Origin: Zobellia amurskyensis
GTDB taxonomy: Bacteria > Bacteroidota > Bacteroidia > Flavobacteriales > Flavobacteriaceae
Reading direction: 5' to 3'
DNA: 64,000 bases
NCBI RefSeq assembly: GCF_009725985.1
Contig: NZ_RCNR01000004.1
Coordinates: 124,001-188,000 of the forward strand
The stretch's first letter is position 1. Each line of letters starts with the position of its first letter. Positions 1 to 8,676 of the stretch are shown here, piece by piece. A program made the position numbers and the translations under genes. The notes beneath the pieces are model-generated. The model had not been told where the DNA came from. It saw only the letters and a program-made list of their open reading frames with translations, and did no database searches.

Positions 1-86
1 ATTTCCCCGAACGTCTCATGTTGTTGAGCTTGTATAGCAGTGATGAAAGCGAAAAAAAGAACATAAAAAGTGTATCGAATACGCAT
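1..86 (-). CDS. Secreted protein, N-terminal fragment (cut by window edge)
   Basis: Reading the minus strand from the ATG at 86 gives 28 codons before the window ends. They begin MRIRYTFYVLFF and continue through a hydrophobic stretch to an AQ|QHE cleavage-like site, so this is a signal peptide and the protein is exported. It lies 115 bases downstream of kdsA on the same strand. Function cannot be told from what is visible. Confidence 0.6.
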   Translation of the reverse strand, partial: MRIRYTFYVLFFAFITAIQAQQHETFGE

Positions 87-201
87 ATTGACGGTTTAAT
101 CAATTCGATAACCTTTTTAGATGTCAATTATTGTGAAGTTAAGCCGATGGGCAGATTTTTTTCGACAATCAATTCGGCCACACATTCCTGTAAAATAACT
201 C

Positions 202-1020
202 TTATAACCCGTTAATTGTTTTTCTAATAGCTGTCAAATCGGTCAATAATTTTTTCATCAATCCTAAGTCGAGCATATTAGCGCCATCACTTTTTGCATT
301 GGCACAATCAAAATGTGTTTCTATAAAAAGGCCGTCTACTCCCGCAGCAATTCCTGCTCGCGCCATTGTGCCAATTAATGAGGGCCTGCCGCCTGTAACA
401 CCTGAAGATTGATTTGGTTGTTGTAATGAATGGGTTACATCCAATACAACCGGGGCAAATTGTTTCATAGTAGGTACGCCTCTAAAATCAACTATCATAT
501 CTTGATAGCCAAACATGGTGCCACGATCGGTAATAATTGCTTGTTGGTTACCTGTTTCTGTAACTTTATTGACCGCGTGTTTCATGCTTTCCGGACTCAT
601 GAACTGTCCTTTCTTAATGTTTACGGCTTTTCCTGTTTCTGCAGCTGCAACCACCAAATCCGTTTGGCGTGCCAAAAAAGCTGGAATTTGTAATACATCT
701 ACGTATTCTGCGGCCATAATAGCATCTTGTTCCGTGTGGATATCCGTTACAGTGGGTACTTTAAAGGTTTCAGAAACTTTTCGTAATATTTTTAATGCCT
801 TCTCATCCCCAATACCAGTAAAAGAATCTAACCTGCTTCTGTTCGCTTTTTTAAAACTACCCTTAAATACGTAAGGTATTTTTAAATCGCTGGTAATGGT
901 AACCACATGTTCGGCAATTCGCAGCGCCATGTCTTCACCTTCTATGGCGCAAGGACCAGCAAGTAGAAAAAAGTTGTTGCTATCGGTATATTTTATTTGA
1001 GGAATCAGGGATAAGTCCAT
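202..1020 (-). CDS. kdsA: 3-deoxy-8-phosphooctulonate (Kdo-8-P) synthase
   Basis: This cytosolic enzyme condenses phosphoenolpyruvate with arabinose 5-phosphate to give Kdo-8-phosphate, the precursor of the LPS inner-core sugar. The 272 residues carry the family landmarks: AGPCAIE near residues 21-27, KANRS, QIPAFLARQTDL, a GQFMSPE segment, DRGTMFGY, DVTHS and ETHFD. Length is normal. Cys24 in AGPCAIE sits where the metal-dependent class (Aquifex type) has its metal-binding cysteine; the E. coli-type metal-free class has asparagine there. I infer a metal-requiring enzyme. A TATCTTTG box lies just upstream, so it probably has its own promoter. Confidence 0.97.
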   Translation of the reverse strand: MDLSLIPQIKYTDSNNFFLLAGPCAIEGEDMALRIAEHVVTITSDLKIPYVFKGSFKKANRSRLDSFTGIGDEKALKILRKVSETFKVPTVTDIHTEQDAIMAAEYVDVLQIPAFLARQTDLVVAAAETGKAVNIKKGQFMSPESMKHAVNKVTETGNQQAIITDRGTMFGYQDMIVDFRGVPTMKQFAPVVLDVTHSLQQPNQSSGVTGGRPSLIGTMARAGIAAGVDGLFIETHFDCANAKSDGANMLDLGLMKKLLTDLTAIRKTINGL

Positions 1021-1037
1021 TTGTCGAATATTTTAAA

Positions 1038-1045
1038 CAAAGATA
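1038..1045 (-). promoter_or_regulatory. kdsA -7 promoter element
   Basis: The minus strand reads TATCTTTG, a perfect match to the Bacteroidota -7 consensus TAnnTTTG, about 18 bases before the kdsA start codon. No clear upstream TTG was found at the expected distance. Confidence 0.5.
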
Positions 1046-1102
1046 CTATTTTAAGAAGCTTACGGTTGTATTTGGATAAGATTGTCTAAAACCCAAATCA
1101 AA

Positions 1103-1669
1103 ATGTATTTCAAACAAAGCCTACCCTTGTTTTTACTGCTGCTGCTTGTGAGCCAAGCCAATGCTCAGTTCGGTAAAAATTGTGAATTAAGACAAATGAA
1201 AATCAATCTTTTAAACCCTGGTTTTGAATATGAAATGGCAATTGGCACCAACACTACGTTTGATATTAAAGCAGGAATGCAAGTCGCTTTAGATCCTTTA
1301 GTTTCCAATGTTTATGATGAGTTAGGCTTTTTTCCTGCTATTGCTGCGCAGTACAGGTATTATTACAATTTTGAAAAAAGGCAGCGAAATAGAAGACAGA
1401 TTTATGGCAATTCCGCAAATTATGTGGCACCCGCTGTTGCAGCATTTTTTCCCGGTACAAGAACTGTAGGAAATACGGATGTAAAAAGTGCTTTTGGTTA
1501 TGCGGGATTGGTAACTGGTCTGCAACGTAGTTATGATTCGGGATTCAATTTTTCTTTTGATGCTGGAGCGGCATTTTACACAGGGCAGTTTAAAGGAAGT
1601 ATCTATCCGCTAGTTAACTTAAGTATTGGTTGGATCATAAGTGAAAAACGATGGTGCGTAGGGCGGTGA
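1103..1669 (+). CDS. Small outer-membrane-like protein, tandem paralogue 1
   Basis: I do not recognise a named family. The ATG at 1103 is preferred over a TTG at 1082 because it starts directly at a clean signal peptide (MYFKQSLPLFLL... ending ANAQ). The mature part of about 165 residues has alternating aromatic and small residues, several YRYYYN- and GLQRSY-like strands, and ends in IGWIISEKRW, as small beta-barrels do. The next gene, 1836-2375, shares the same strand pattern (RYYYN, GNSxNY, GLQR.Y..GF, IGW), so the two look like a tandem duplication. An outer-membrane location is inferred. Confidence 0.7.
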   Translation: MYFKQSLPLFLLLLLVSQANAQFGKNCELRQMKINLLNPGFEYEMAIGTNTTFDIKAGMQVALDPLVSNVYDELGFFPAIAAQYRYYYNFEKRQRNRRQIYGNSANYVAPAVAAFFPGTRTVGNTDVKSAFGYAGLVTGLQRSYDSGFNFSFDAGAAFYTGQFKGSIYPLVNLSIGWIISEKRWCVGR

Positions 1670-1835
1670 GGTTTACTGAATGGAGCTAGGGTTTAGATAA
1701 AAATAGAACTTGGTTATCGGTATGATTTGTCTACCAATTAAACAATGTTTATTTTTCCTGATGAAAAGTAAGAAAAATATATTTTAGGCTTGGTATTTGA
1801 TAGCTTCAAAACGTAACAAATACCGGAACACTCTT

Positions 1836-2375
1836 ATGAAAAACATCAATTTTTTATTTATTTTTTTTGCCTGCACAGTTTATCTAAGTGCTCAAACACA
1901 AAAAAATGTAGAGGAGCATCAAGTTCAACTGGGGTTGCCTATGCCCGCTATTCTGTACGAAAAGGGGTTAGGCAAGAACACAACTGCCACCATGGAGTTC
2001 GTTACAGGTTTTGGTTTAAGGGGTTGCAGTGGATGCCAGACAGATTTTGGTATCTATCCCATTCTTAGAGGGCAACTACGGTATTATTATAATATGGACA
2101 GGAGATTGGATAAGGGGAAAAATATATCGGGTAACTCCGGCAATTACATTGCAATGTTAATGGTTTACCAAGATAAAAATCCTTTTATAGGCGATTTAAG
2201 ATTGTCTGAAAGTATTTTAGGGGTTGGGCCGGTCTATGGTCTTCAACGTACTTACAGACGGGGATTTTTCTATCGTTTAGAAGGTGGACTAGGTTACTTT
2301 CAAACAGAATCTAATCAGTCTATTGGTGCATTTTTGGCCGCGCGTATAGGTTGGACGCTGGGGAAACGGCGTTGA
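1836..2375 (+). CDS. Small outer-membrane-like protein, tandem paralogue 2
   Basis: This is the partner of the preceding gene. The ATG at 1836 (MKNINFLFIFF...LSAQ) gives a better signal peptide than the upstream in-frame start at 1797. The mature protein has about 160 residues. It repeats the RYYYNMDRR, SGNSGNY, VYGLQRTYRRGF and ARIGWTLG segments that align by eye with 1103-1669. It differs in an extra CSGC pair (near residues 57-60 of the chosen ORF) that the first copy lacks. Such a CxxC could form a disulfide in the periplasm or at the surface. Function is unknown. Confidence 0.7.
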   Translation: MKNINFLFIFFACTVYLSAQTQKNVEEHQVQLGLPMPAILYEKGLGKNTTATMEFVTGFGLRGCSGCQTDFGIYPILRGQLRYYYNMDRRLDKGKNISGNSGNYIAMLMVYQDKNPFIGDLRLSESILGVGPVYGLQRTYRRGFFYRLEGGLGYFQTESNQSIGAFLAARIGWTLGKRR

Positions 2376-2490
2376 TTTATACATAACTTTTTCTTGTAAG
2401 CTTTTTGTGCTAAAAAGAGCATCACTAATGGATCTTGGTTAGAATTTGAGTGAACTCTCTAGAAATCAACAACATAAAAATAACATAAGT

Positions 2491-2524
2491 TTGTGTTACT
2501 GCTTGAAAAATAGCAGTATCTTTG
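2491..2524 (+). promoter_or_regulatory. typA promoter
   Basis: A TTG at 2491-2493 and TATCTTTG at 2517-2524 are separated by 23 bases. This matches the flavobacterial TTG-N17-23-TAnnTTTG promoter. The start codon follows 41 bases after the -7 box. Confidence 0.6.
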
Positions 2525-2565
2525 CACGCTTAAAATAGCGGCGGACTGCTATTAAATAATTACAT

Positions 2566-4365
2566 ATGTCAATAACTAAAAACATTGCGATCATCGCACA
2601 CGTAGACCACGGTAAAACAACCTTGGTAGATAAAATTATGTATCACTGTCAATTGTTTCGTGAGAATCAAAACACAGGAGATTTAATTTTAGATAATAAC
2701 GATTTGGAACGTGAACGTGGTATAACTATTACCTCAAAGAACGTATCTGTTGTTTATAAAGGCACTAAGATTAATATCATTGATACTCCTGGTCACGCCG
2801 ATTTTGGTGGTGAAGTAGAACGTGTTTTGAACATGGCAGATGGTGTTTTGTTGTTAGTGGATGCTTTTGAAGGTCCTATGCCTCAAACACGTTTTGTATT
2901 GCAAAAAGCAATTGACCTAGGTTTGAAACCTTGTGTGGTTATCAATAAAGTAGATAAGGAAAACTGTACACCGGAAGAAGTTCATGAAAAGGTTTTTGAC
3001 CTTATGTTTGAATTGGGTGCAGAAGAATGGCAGTTAGATTTTCCAACCGTTTATGGTTCGGCCAAGAATAACTGGATGAGTGATGATTGGAAGAACGAAA
3101 CAGAGAACATAGAGCCATTGTTAGATATGGTTATTGAGCATGTTCCTACTTTTGAACCAAAGGAAGGTAACACTCAAATGTTAATTACATCTTTAGACTT
3201 TTCTTCTTTTACAGGACGTATTGCTATCGGAAGATTGCAAAGGGGAACATTAAAAGAAGGACAACAAATTTCTTTGGTAAAAAGAGATGGGTCTATCGTG
3301 AAATCAAAAATTAAGGAGCTCTTTATTTTTGAAGGTCTAGGAAGACTTAAGGTAAAAGAAGTAGCTACAGGAGATATTTGTGCTATAACAGGTATTGAAG
3401 GTTTTGAAATTGGTGATACAGTTGCTGATGTTGAAAATCCAGAGGGTTTAAAGACTATTGCTATTGATGAGCCAACAATGAGTATGTTGTTTACTATTAA
3501 CGATAGTCCGTTTTTTGGTAAGGACGGTAAATTCGTTACTTCTAGACATATCAAGGAACGTTTGGAGCGTGAACTAGAAAAGAACTTGGCACTACGTGTT
3601 AATGAAACAGATAGCGCGGATAAATTCTTGGTTTTTGGACGTGGTGTATTGCACCTTTCTGTATTGATCGAGACTATGCGTCGTGAAGGTTATGAACTTC
3701 AAATTGGTCAGCCACAGGTTATCATAAAAGAAATTGATGGCGTAAAATGTGAGCCAATAGAAGCATTGACTATTGATTTACCTGAAGAAGTTTCCGGTAA
3801 GGCAGTAGAAATGGTTTCTATTAGAAAAGGAGAAATGACTAGTATGGAAGCTAAAGGTGCTCGTATGATTTGCGAGTTCTTGATTCCTTCTAGAGGTATT
3901 ATTGGTCTACGTAACCAATTGCTAACGGCTACTGCTGGTGAGGCAATTATGTCACACCGCTTCTTGGAGTACCAACCTATGAAAGGTACTATTCCACAGC
4001 GTCAGAATGGTTCATTGGTTTCTATGGAAAATGGAAAAGCTATACCTTATTCTATTGATAAACTTCAGGATCGTGGTAAGTTTTTCGTTGATCCGGGCGA
4101 AGATATTTATGAAGGTCAGGTAATTGGTGAGAATTCTCGTGGTGATGACATGACGGTGAATATTACTAAGACTAAGAAGATGTCTAACGTACGTTCTTCA
4201 GGTGCTGATGATAAAGCAAAGATTGTTCCTGCTATCAAGTTCTCATTAGAGGAGGCGTTAGAATATATTCAGAAAGATGAGTATGTAGAGGTAACACCAC
4301 ACTTTTTGCGAATTAGAAAAGTGTATCTAAAAGAAGTAGATCGAAAGAGATACAAAATAGCATAA
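2566..4365 (+). CDS. typA: Ribosome-associated GTPase TypA/BipA
   Basis: TypA/BipA is a translational GTPase of the EF-G superfamily that binds 70S ribosomes and aids assembly of the large subunit under stress and cold. The 599-residue length is typical. The GTPase domain shows G1 AHVDHGKTT (residues 11-19), G2 RGITI, G3 DTPGH, G4 NKVD and G5 GSAKN. EF-G-like domains II, III and V follow, with the TypA-specific C-terminal part (GEAIMSHRF, RGKFFVDPGE, LEEALEYI). It is expressed from its own promoter and closed by a strong terminator, so it is monocistronic. Confidence 0.97.
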   Translation: MSITKNIAIIAHVDHGKTTLVDKIMYHCQLFRENQNTGDLILDNNDLERERGITITSKNVSVVYKGTKINIIDTPGHADFGGEVERVLNMADGVLLLVDAFEGPMPQTRFVLQKAIDLGLKPCVVINKVDKENCTPEEVHEKVFDLMFELGAEEWQLDFPTVYGSAKNNWMSDDWKNETENIEPLLDMVIEHVPTFEPKEGNTQMLITSLDFSSFTGRIAIGRLQRGTLKEGQQISLVKRDGSIVKSKIKELFIFEGLGRLKVKEVATGDICAITGIEGFEIGDTVADVENPEGLKTIAIDEPTMSMLFTINDSPFFGKDGKFVTSRHIKERLERELEKNLALRVNETDSADKFLVFGRGVLHLSVLIETMRREGYELQIGQPQVIIKEIDGVKCEPIEALTIDLPEEVSGKAVEMVSIRKGEMTSMEAKGARMICEFLIPSRGIIGLRNQLLTATAGEAIMSHRFLEYQPMKGTIPQRQNGSLVSMENGKAIPYSIDKLQDRGKFFVDPGEDIYEGQVIGENSRGDDMTVNITKTKKMSNVRSSGADDKAKIVPAIKFSLEEALEYIQKDEYVEVTPHFLRIRKVYLKEVDRKRYKIA

Positions 4366-4373
4366 TATAAAAA

Positions 4374-4405
4374 GCCCTGAATATTCATTCAGGGCGTTTT
4401 TTTTT
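4374..4405 (+). terminator. typA terminator
   Basis: A 9-bp perfect stem (GCCCTGAAT / ATTCAGGGC) with a 4-base loop is followed by a run of nine T residues. Confidence 0.9.
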
Positions 4406-4469
4406 ATAATTTTTTTGAAAGGTCTTTAGATGAGGGGCGACTCATTTTTTTAAATCTTAAACATATTAT

Positions 4470-5366
4470 ATGAAAGTATTTATTGCGGGCATGTTGACAA
4501 CTATAATTTTTATGTCATCCTGTAAAGAACAACCCAAAGAAGAAAAATTAGCAGCACAAGAGATGAGTAAAGAAATGGTTCAAGATTTTACCGTTCCAGA
4601 ATCTTGGGTCAATAACCGTGTTTCTAAAGCAAAAGATAGATTAGAGAAGACCGATGCCGGAAAGATCGTTTGGTCAGCAATGGGAGCCCACGGCGGACTT
4701 AAAAATTGGTACGGTAACGGAGCCTTGTCTTTCCGTTTTAACTATCAACCTTTGGATGGCAGTACCCAACGGGACAGTTATCAAGTAGTAGATGTATGGC
4801 GCAATAAAGCTGTTCATACAAGTGTTACCGATAGTACAGCAAAGTTTGGCTGGGATGGAGAAACAGCCTGGGTGAAAGCTAAGGATTCTACCGCATTTGC
4901 GTATGACACAAAATTTTGGGCTTTGACACCGCTTTATTTAATGGGGCACCCCTTTATCATTGATGGCGAAGGTGTAAATCTAGAGTTACTACCTGAAACA
5001 ACCTATAAGGATAAAGCTAACGATGTAGTGAAAGTAACTTTCGCAGCTGGTACGGGCGATGCTCCTGATGATTATTATATTTTACAGTTTGATAAGGAAA
5101 CACATTTGTTAACTGCTACTCGTTATATCGTTTCGTATCCTGAATATTTTAAAGATGGAGGTCACAACCCTGAAAAGTTTATGGAAGTTGGTGAGTTGGT
5201 AGATGTAAGTGGTGTATTGTTGCCTAAAGAGTTAAAAACACATTGGACAACTAAAGATGGTGGGCAAGGGGAATATATCACACAAATAGATATCACAGAC
5301 GTTCAATTTGTGAAAGATATAGATGATGATTTCTTTGCAGTTCCGGAGAATGCAAAAATCAAATAA
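4470..5366 (+). CDS. Lipoprotein of the DUF6503-like family
   Basis: The 298 residues begin with a lipoprotein signal (MKVFIAGMLTTIIFMSSC; acylated Cys18), so the protein is anchored in the envelope. The mature part starts with a charged linker, then AMGAHGGLKNWYGNGALSF, the hallmark of a Bacteroidota family I recall as DUF6503. That family resembles outer-membrane lipoprotein carriers (LolA/LolB-like beta structures). The remainder is beta-rich, with many W, Y and D residues. The gene stands alone between two terminators. The role is unknown; binding a lipid or other hydrophobic ligand is only a structural guess. Confidence 0.7.
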   Translation: MKVFIAGMLTTIIFMSSCKEQPKEEKLAAQEMSKEMVQDFTVPESWVNNRVSKAKDRLEKTDAGKIVWSAMGAHGGLKNWYGNGALSFRFNYQPLDGSTQRDSYQVVDVWRNKAVHTSVTDSTAKFGWDGETAWVKAKDSTAFAYDTKFWALTPLYLMGHPFIIDGEGVNLELLPETTYKDKANDVVKVTFAAGTGDAPDDYYILQFDKETHLLTATRYIVSYPEYFKDGGHNPEKFMEVGELVDVSGVLLPKELKTHWTTKDGGQGEYITQIDITDVQFVKDIDDDFFAVPENAKIK

Positions 5367-5394
5367 AAAAAGGCCTTGATCAAGGCCTTTTTTT
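5365..5394. terminator. Bidirectional terminator
   Basis: A perfect palindrome, A-run + GGCCTTGATCAAGGCC + T-run, lies between the convergent lipoprotein gene (4470-5366) and the ROK kinase (5415-6164). It can serve both strands and overlaps the lipoprotein stop codon. Confidence 0.9.
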
Positions 5395-5414
5395 ATGTTC
5401 TATGGTTTTATTTT

Positions 5415-6164
5415 TTAGTGGTATGATATGTTGTGAAAAGCTGCGGCAGCTGCTCCTACAATTCCAGCATGGTTTTGTAGGCCTGCGGGTATTACGGGAG
5501 TATCTATGGTGATGTAATCTTTAAATTCATCAAAATCTTTTGATGCACCTCCTCCCAGAAGAATAGTATCGGGAGATACGATTAAATCTACTAATTTCAA
5601 GAATTTATTGAAGCGCTTGCCCCATTTTTTATAGGATAGGCCTTCTCGGTCTTTAGCGGAACCCGCCGCCCAGAGCTCTATTTTCTTGTATTTTTTATAT
5701 GGAATCTGTCCTAGTTCAAAATTAGGAATCAACTTTCCGTCAAGAAAAGCGCCACTGCCAAGTCCGGTTCCAATAGTAATCATTATTACAAGGCCTTCCA
5801 TGTCCTTTCCTGTTCCGTAGTTCATAGAAGCATAGCCGGCAATATCGGCATCGTTTACCACGGTAACGTCAAGTCCTGTTTTTTTGCTAAAAAGCTCTTC
5901 CACATTAGTGTTCAACCAGCTTTTATGAAGATTTCCCGGAGACTTGCAGACCCCTTTTTTAATAACCGTAGGAAATCCAACACCAACTTTGCCCTTGTAA
6001 TCAAAATGTTTTACGATCTGCGCAATTACATTGGCCATATCTTCTGGTTTGCGAGATGCGGGCGTAGGTATGCGATGACGTTCCGAAACCAATTTTCCGG
6101 TTTCGATATTTACAATGGCACCTTTCATACCAGAACCTCCTACATCTATACCTAAAACTTCCAT
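5415..6164 (-). CDS. ppgK: ROK-family kinase, polyphosphate glucokinase type
   Basis: This enzyme phosphorylates glucose to glucose 6-phosphate, probably using polyphosphate as well as ATP. The 249 residues fit the short PPGK branch of the ROK family. The phosphate-binding loop GIDVGGSGMKG is at residues 5-15. VGVGFPTVIKKG is the PPGK-like glucose-site segment. VVNDADIAG supplies the catalytic Asp. TIGTGLGSGAFLDG is the second phosphate loop. The classical ROK zinc motif CxCGxxGC is absent, as in PPGK. The gene is alone, convergent with the lipoprotein gene. A plain glucokinase is the alternative. Confidence 0.85.
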   Translation of the reverse strand: MEVLGIDVGGSGMKGAIVNIETGKLVSERHRIPTPASRKPEDMANVIAQIVKHFDYKGKVGVGFPTVIKKGVCKSPGNLHKSWLNTNVEELFSKKTGLDVTVVNDADIAGYASMNYGTGKDMEGLVIMITIGTGLGSGAFLDGKLIPNFELGQIPYKKYKKIELWAAGSAKDREGLSYKKWGKRFNKFLKLVDLIVSPDTILLGGGASKDFDEFKDYITIDTPVIPAGLQNHAGIVGAAAAAFHNISYH

Positions 6165-6242
6165 TATTCTTTTTTAAAATTTATAGCGACAAAGTAACAA
6201 AAACTTTTGCGAGTAATCCAATGATATGGACTTGCGCACATT

Positions 6243-7727
6243 TTATTCGGTAACTGTGAAAATGCCTGTATCGCCTTTTTCTAAAAGTGGCATTAATTCT
6301 TTTACGATTCCGGAATTTTCTTTGGCAATGTTTTTATCCTCCTTGGCATTTCCCTTGTGATGGTCGTAAAGCTCAATTACGGGTTGGTCGTCTCTAAAAT
6401 ATTTGGTGAGCCTGTAGTTTTTAGTTCGCATAGAGATTCCATTTTTAAAATAACTGTAAGCAACTTCTTCGGTATCCGGAATGTTATATTTTATATGTTT
6501 TTCAAAGCTTTCTCCATCGGTAGGTTTTATTTGGTCTATGCCGCACATGTCCAATAGGGAGGGGTAGATATCTACACTTTCTACAATGGCCCGTACTTTT
6601 TTTGCTTTGTGTTGGGGTAGGGTTGAGTTAATAATAAGTGTGCTTTTTAAGGCATTTTCAAAAAGAGTGTGTTTTCCCCAAACGCGTTGGTCGCCCAAAT
6701 GCCAACCATGATCGCCCCAAATAACAATAATTGTATTTTTATCTAAATCTAGATTTTTTAATTCTTGATACAGTTTGCCAATTTGCGCGTCTATGTAGCT
6801 GATTGATGCCAAGTATCCATGTCTCAGTTTTCTGGCATAAGCATCCGATACCTGAGTGTCAAGACCTGCCTTTTCTTCGCCTAAAGCGTACTGATTAAAC
6901 TCGCCGCTGGCATGTAAACTCTTTAAACTGATGTTCTTTGGGATATCCGGATTTGAAGACAACGGAATTTTATCCTCATCATAAAGGTCCCAGTATTTTT
7001 TGGGAGCATTAAAAGGAAGATGAGGTTTAAAGAAACCAACGGCCATAAAAAAAGGTTCTCCATTTTTCTTTAGTTCCTTTAATTTTGAAATAGCAAGATT
7101 GGTAGTTAGGCCATCAGGATACCCTTGATCATTAGTTTCACCAGCTTCGTATGGTTTCACCTGTTTTCTTAGGCTTTGTCTGTTCTCTCCGTTCTCATAG
7201 GCGAAGAAAGCGTTCCAGCCGGTTTTCCATTTGCCCGGATCAAAAAACATTTCGCTCCAACTGTAGGGGAGTTCTCTTTTTGTAGAGGGTTGTTCTTCAT
7301 AACCGTATACGAGTCCATCTGCAGAATGGCTTATTTTTCCAATCCCTACGGTATGGTACCCATCTTGTTTAAACCGATGGATAAATGTTTCCGGAACCGA
7401 TTTTTCAGGCTGATCGGATATTTCTTCAACGATAGCGTTGTTGGATATGTGAATAGGTTTTGAGGGTCTCATACCGGTAAGAATAGCATGCCTAGAAGCG
7501 CCACAAGTAGGTACTTGAACGTAATGGTTGGTGAATAGTGCGCCACTTTTGGCTAAGGCATCTATATTGGGTGATTTTACATAATGTTTGCCATAAGCGC
7601 CAAGTTCGGTACGGAGGTCATCTACGCAAATAAATAATACGTTGGGTTTTTCTTTGGTTTGAGCGGATAATTGACTGCTGTTGCCCAGGCTTATTAGGAG
7701 CAATAGAACGGCAAATTTTTTAAGCAT
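6243..7727 (-). CDS. Secreted sulfatase (S1 family, iduronate-2-sulfatase-like)
   Basis: A formylglycine-dependent sulfatase, likely acting on sulfated polysaccharides. The ATG at 7727 (MLKKFAVLLLLISLG...LSAQ) gives a clear signal peptide; the longer ORF from 7802 adds a non-signal tail and overlaps the upstream gene. The 494 residues show the metal ligands VDD (35-37) and the modification motif C75-G-A-S-R79. A second metal site, WGDHGWHLGDQ, comes later. The motif has Ala where CxPxR is commonest; CxAxR is known in the iduronate-2-sulfatase-like branch. No SusC/SusD pair is nearby, so it is not in a visible polysaccharide utilisation locus. The substrate is unknown. Confidence 0.88.
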   Translation of the reverse strand: MLKKFAVLLLLISLGNSSQLSAQTKEKPNVLFICVDDLRTELGAYGKHYVKSPNIDALAKSGALFTNHYVQVPTCGASRHAILTGMRPSKPIHISNNAIVEEISDQPEKSVPETFIHRFKQDGYHTVGIGKISHSADGLVYGYEEQPSTKRELPYSWSEMFFDPGKWKTGWNAFFAYENGENRQSLRKQVKPYEAGETNDQGYPDGLTTNLAISKLKELKKNGEPFFMAVGFFKPHLPFNAPKKYWDLYDEDKIPLSSNPDIPKNISLKSLHASGEFNQYALGEEKAGLDTQVSDAYARKLRHGYLASISYIDAQIGKLYQELKNLDLDKNTIIVIWGDHGWHLGDQRVWGKHTLFENALKSTLIINSTLPQHKAKKVRAIVESVDIYPSLLDMCGIDQIKPTDGESFEKHIKYNIPDTEEVAYSYFKNGISMRTKNYRLTKYFRDDQPVIELYDHHKGNAKEDKNIAKENSGIVKELMPLLEKGDTGIFTVTE

Positions 7728-7767
7728 TTTAGGTGGCTTTGGTGAATGGAAACTAAAGATACAGATT

Positions 7768-8583
7768 TTAGGCAAGCTCACCGTTTTGGTGTAAAACATC
7801 AAAAATTAGCTGATCTACCTCGCTCAAGTTTTCTTTGTCCGCATATGAAAGCCAAGCTACTTCATAAATTTGGGAATCCGGTTGTAATTTGCCTTTGTGT
7901 ATAGCGGTATAACAGGTCATCCGGGACAGAATTCCGGGTTTCTTACGATGGGCCTGTGCTTCAAAAATACCAACGAACTCCATGGAGGGAATATCAATGT
8001 CTATATTGAAAATTTTCTTAGTGCTTTGTACAAGTGTTTGTGCATCGGTATCGCCAATAATGCGCATCCCTTTAGGTATAAAATAGAAATCTTTGTTTAC
8101 TTTCTTAAGACAGAGTATTTGGCCGTCTTCAATATGTATCCAGGCTAGGTGGTCTATGATGTCCTCGGAAGGTTCTACATAATAATCAATGGAATTGAGG
8201 GAGTGGTTGGGGTCTATAATATCTAAAATCTTGTCTATGAGTCTTCCGGCAGCAGTAAGGGTACCTAGTTTTTTATTGCGCCCCAATGCACTTGAAATGG
8301 TCTCATCTCTATTGCCGAATTTGTAACCGTTTTTATTCGTCCACAAGATGTTCATTAAATGCTGCATCATAACATTGCCCAACTGATCTATAGAAATGGC
8401 AATTTTCAATAAATACTCGCCAACGCCCTTTATGCCTCGGGTAAATAGACTATGAAAAATACCGTACACGAAACCAAGCGGTCCTGTGATTAATAGTAAA
8501 ACAATAGAAATCAGAAACAGGAGGGCACCAATAAAAGGGTTTACGGGTTTGTCCAGTCTGTAGGTTCGTTTTTTTAAAATCAT
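7768..8583 (-). CDS. Membrane protein with a degenerate Nudix-like C-terminal domain
   Basis: The ATG at 8583 (MILKKRTYRL) is preferred to a TTG 30 bases upstream. The 271 residues have one or two hydrophobic segments at about 17-46. A middle part follows with NRDETISSALG (91-101) and IDPNHSLNSID (123-133), motifs I associate loosely with phage or membrane-associated proteins of Bacteroidota. Residues 145-255 resemble a Nudix fold (AWIHIEDGQILCLKK, FIPKGM, a Nudix-like EVAWLSY end). The Nudix box is not conserved: where REUxEE should stand the sequence reads QSTKKI (186-191). Hydrolase activity is therefore doubtful. The gene lies 40 bases upstream of the sulfatase on the same strand, possibly as an operon. 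Confidence 0.6.
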   Translation of the reverse strand: MILKKRTYRLDKPVNPFIGALLFLISIVLLLITGPLGFVYGIFHSLFTRGIKGVGEYLLKIAISIDQLGNVMMQHLMNILWTNKNGYKFGNRDETISSALGRNKKLGTLTAAGRLIDKILDIIDPNHSLNSIDYYVEPSEDIIDHLAWIHIEDGQILCLKKVNKDFYFIPKGMRIIGDTDAQTLVQSTKKIFNIDIDIPSMEFVGIFEAQAHRKKPGILSRMTCYTAIHKGKLQPDSQIYEVAWLSYADKENLSEVDQLIFDVLHQNGELA

Positions 8584-8676
8584 GATGTAGGCTTGAAGCC
8601 GCCATAACGGCAAATCTTTTATCGTAATTTAAAGATAGCCGTTTCAATTTGTTGAACCATTATTTTCGGTCGGTAA

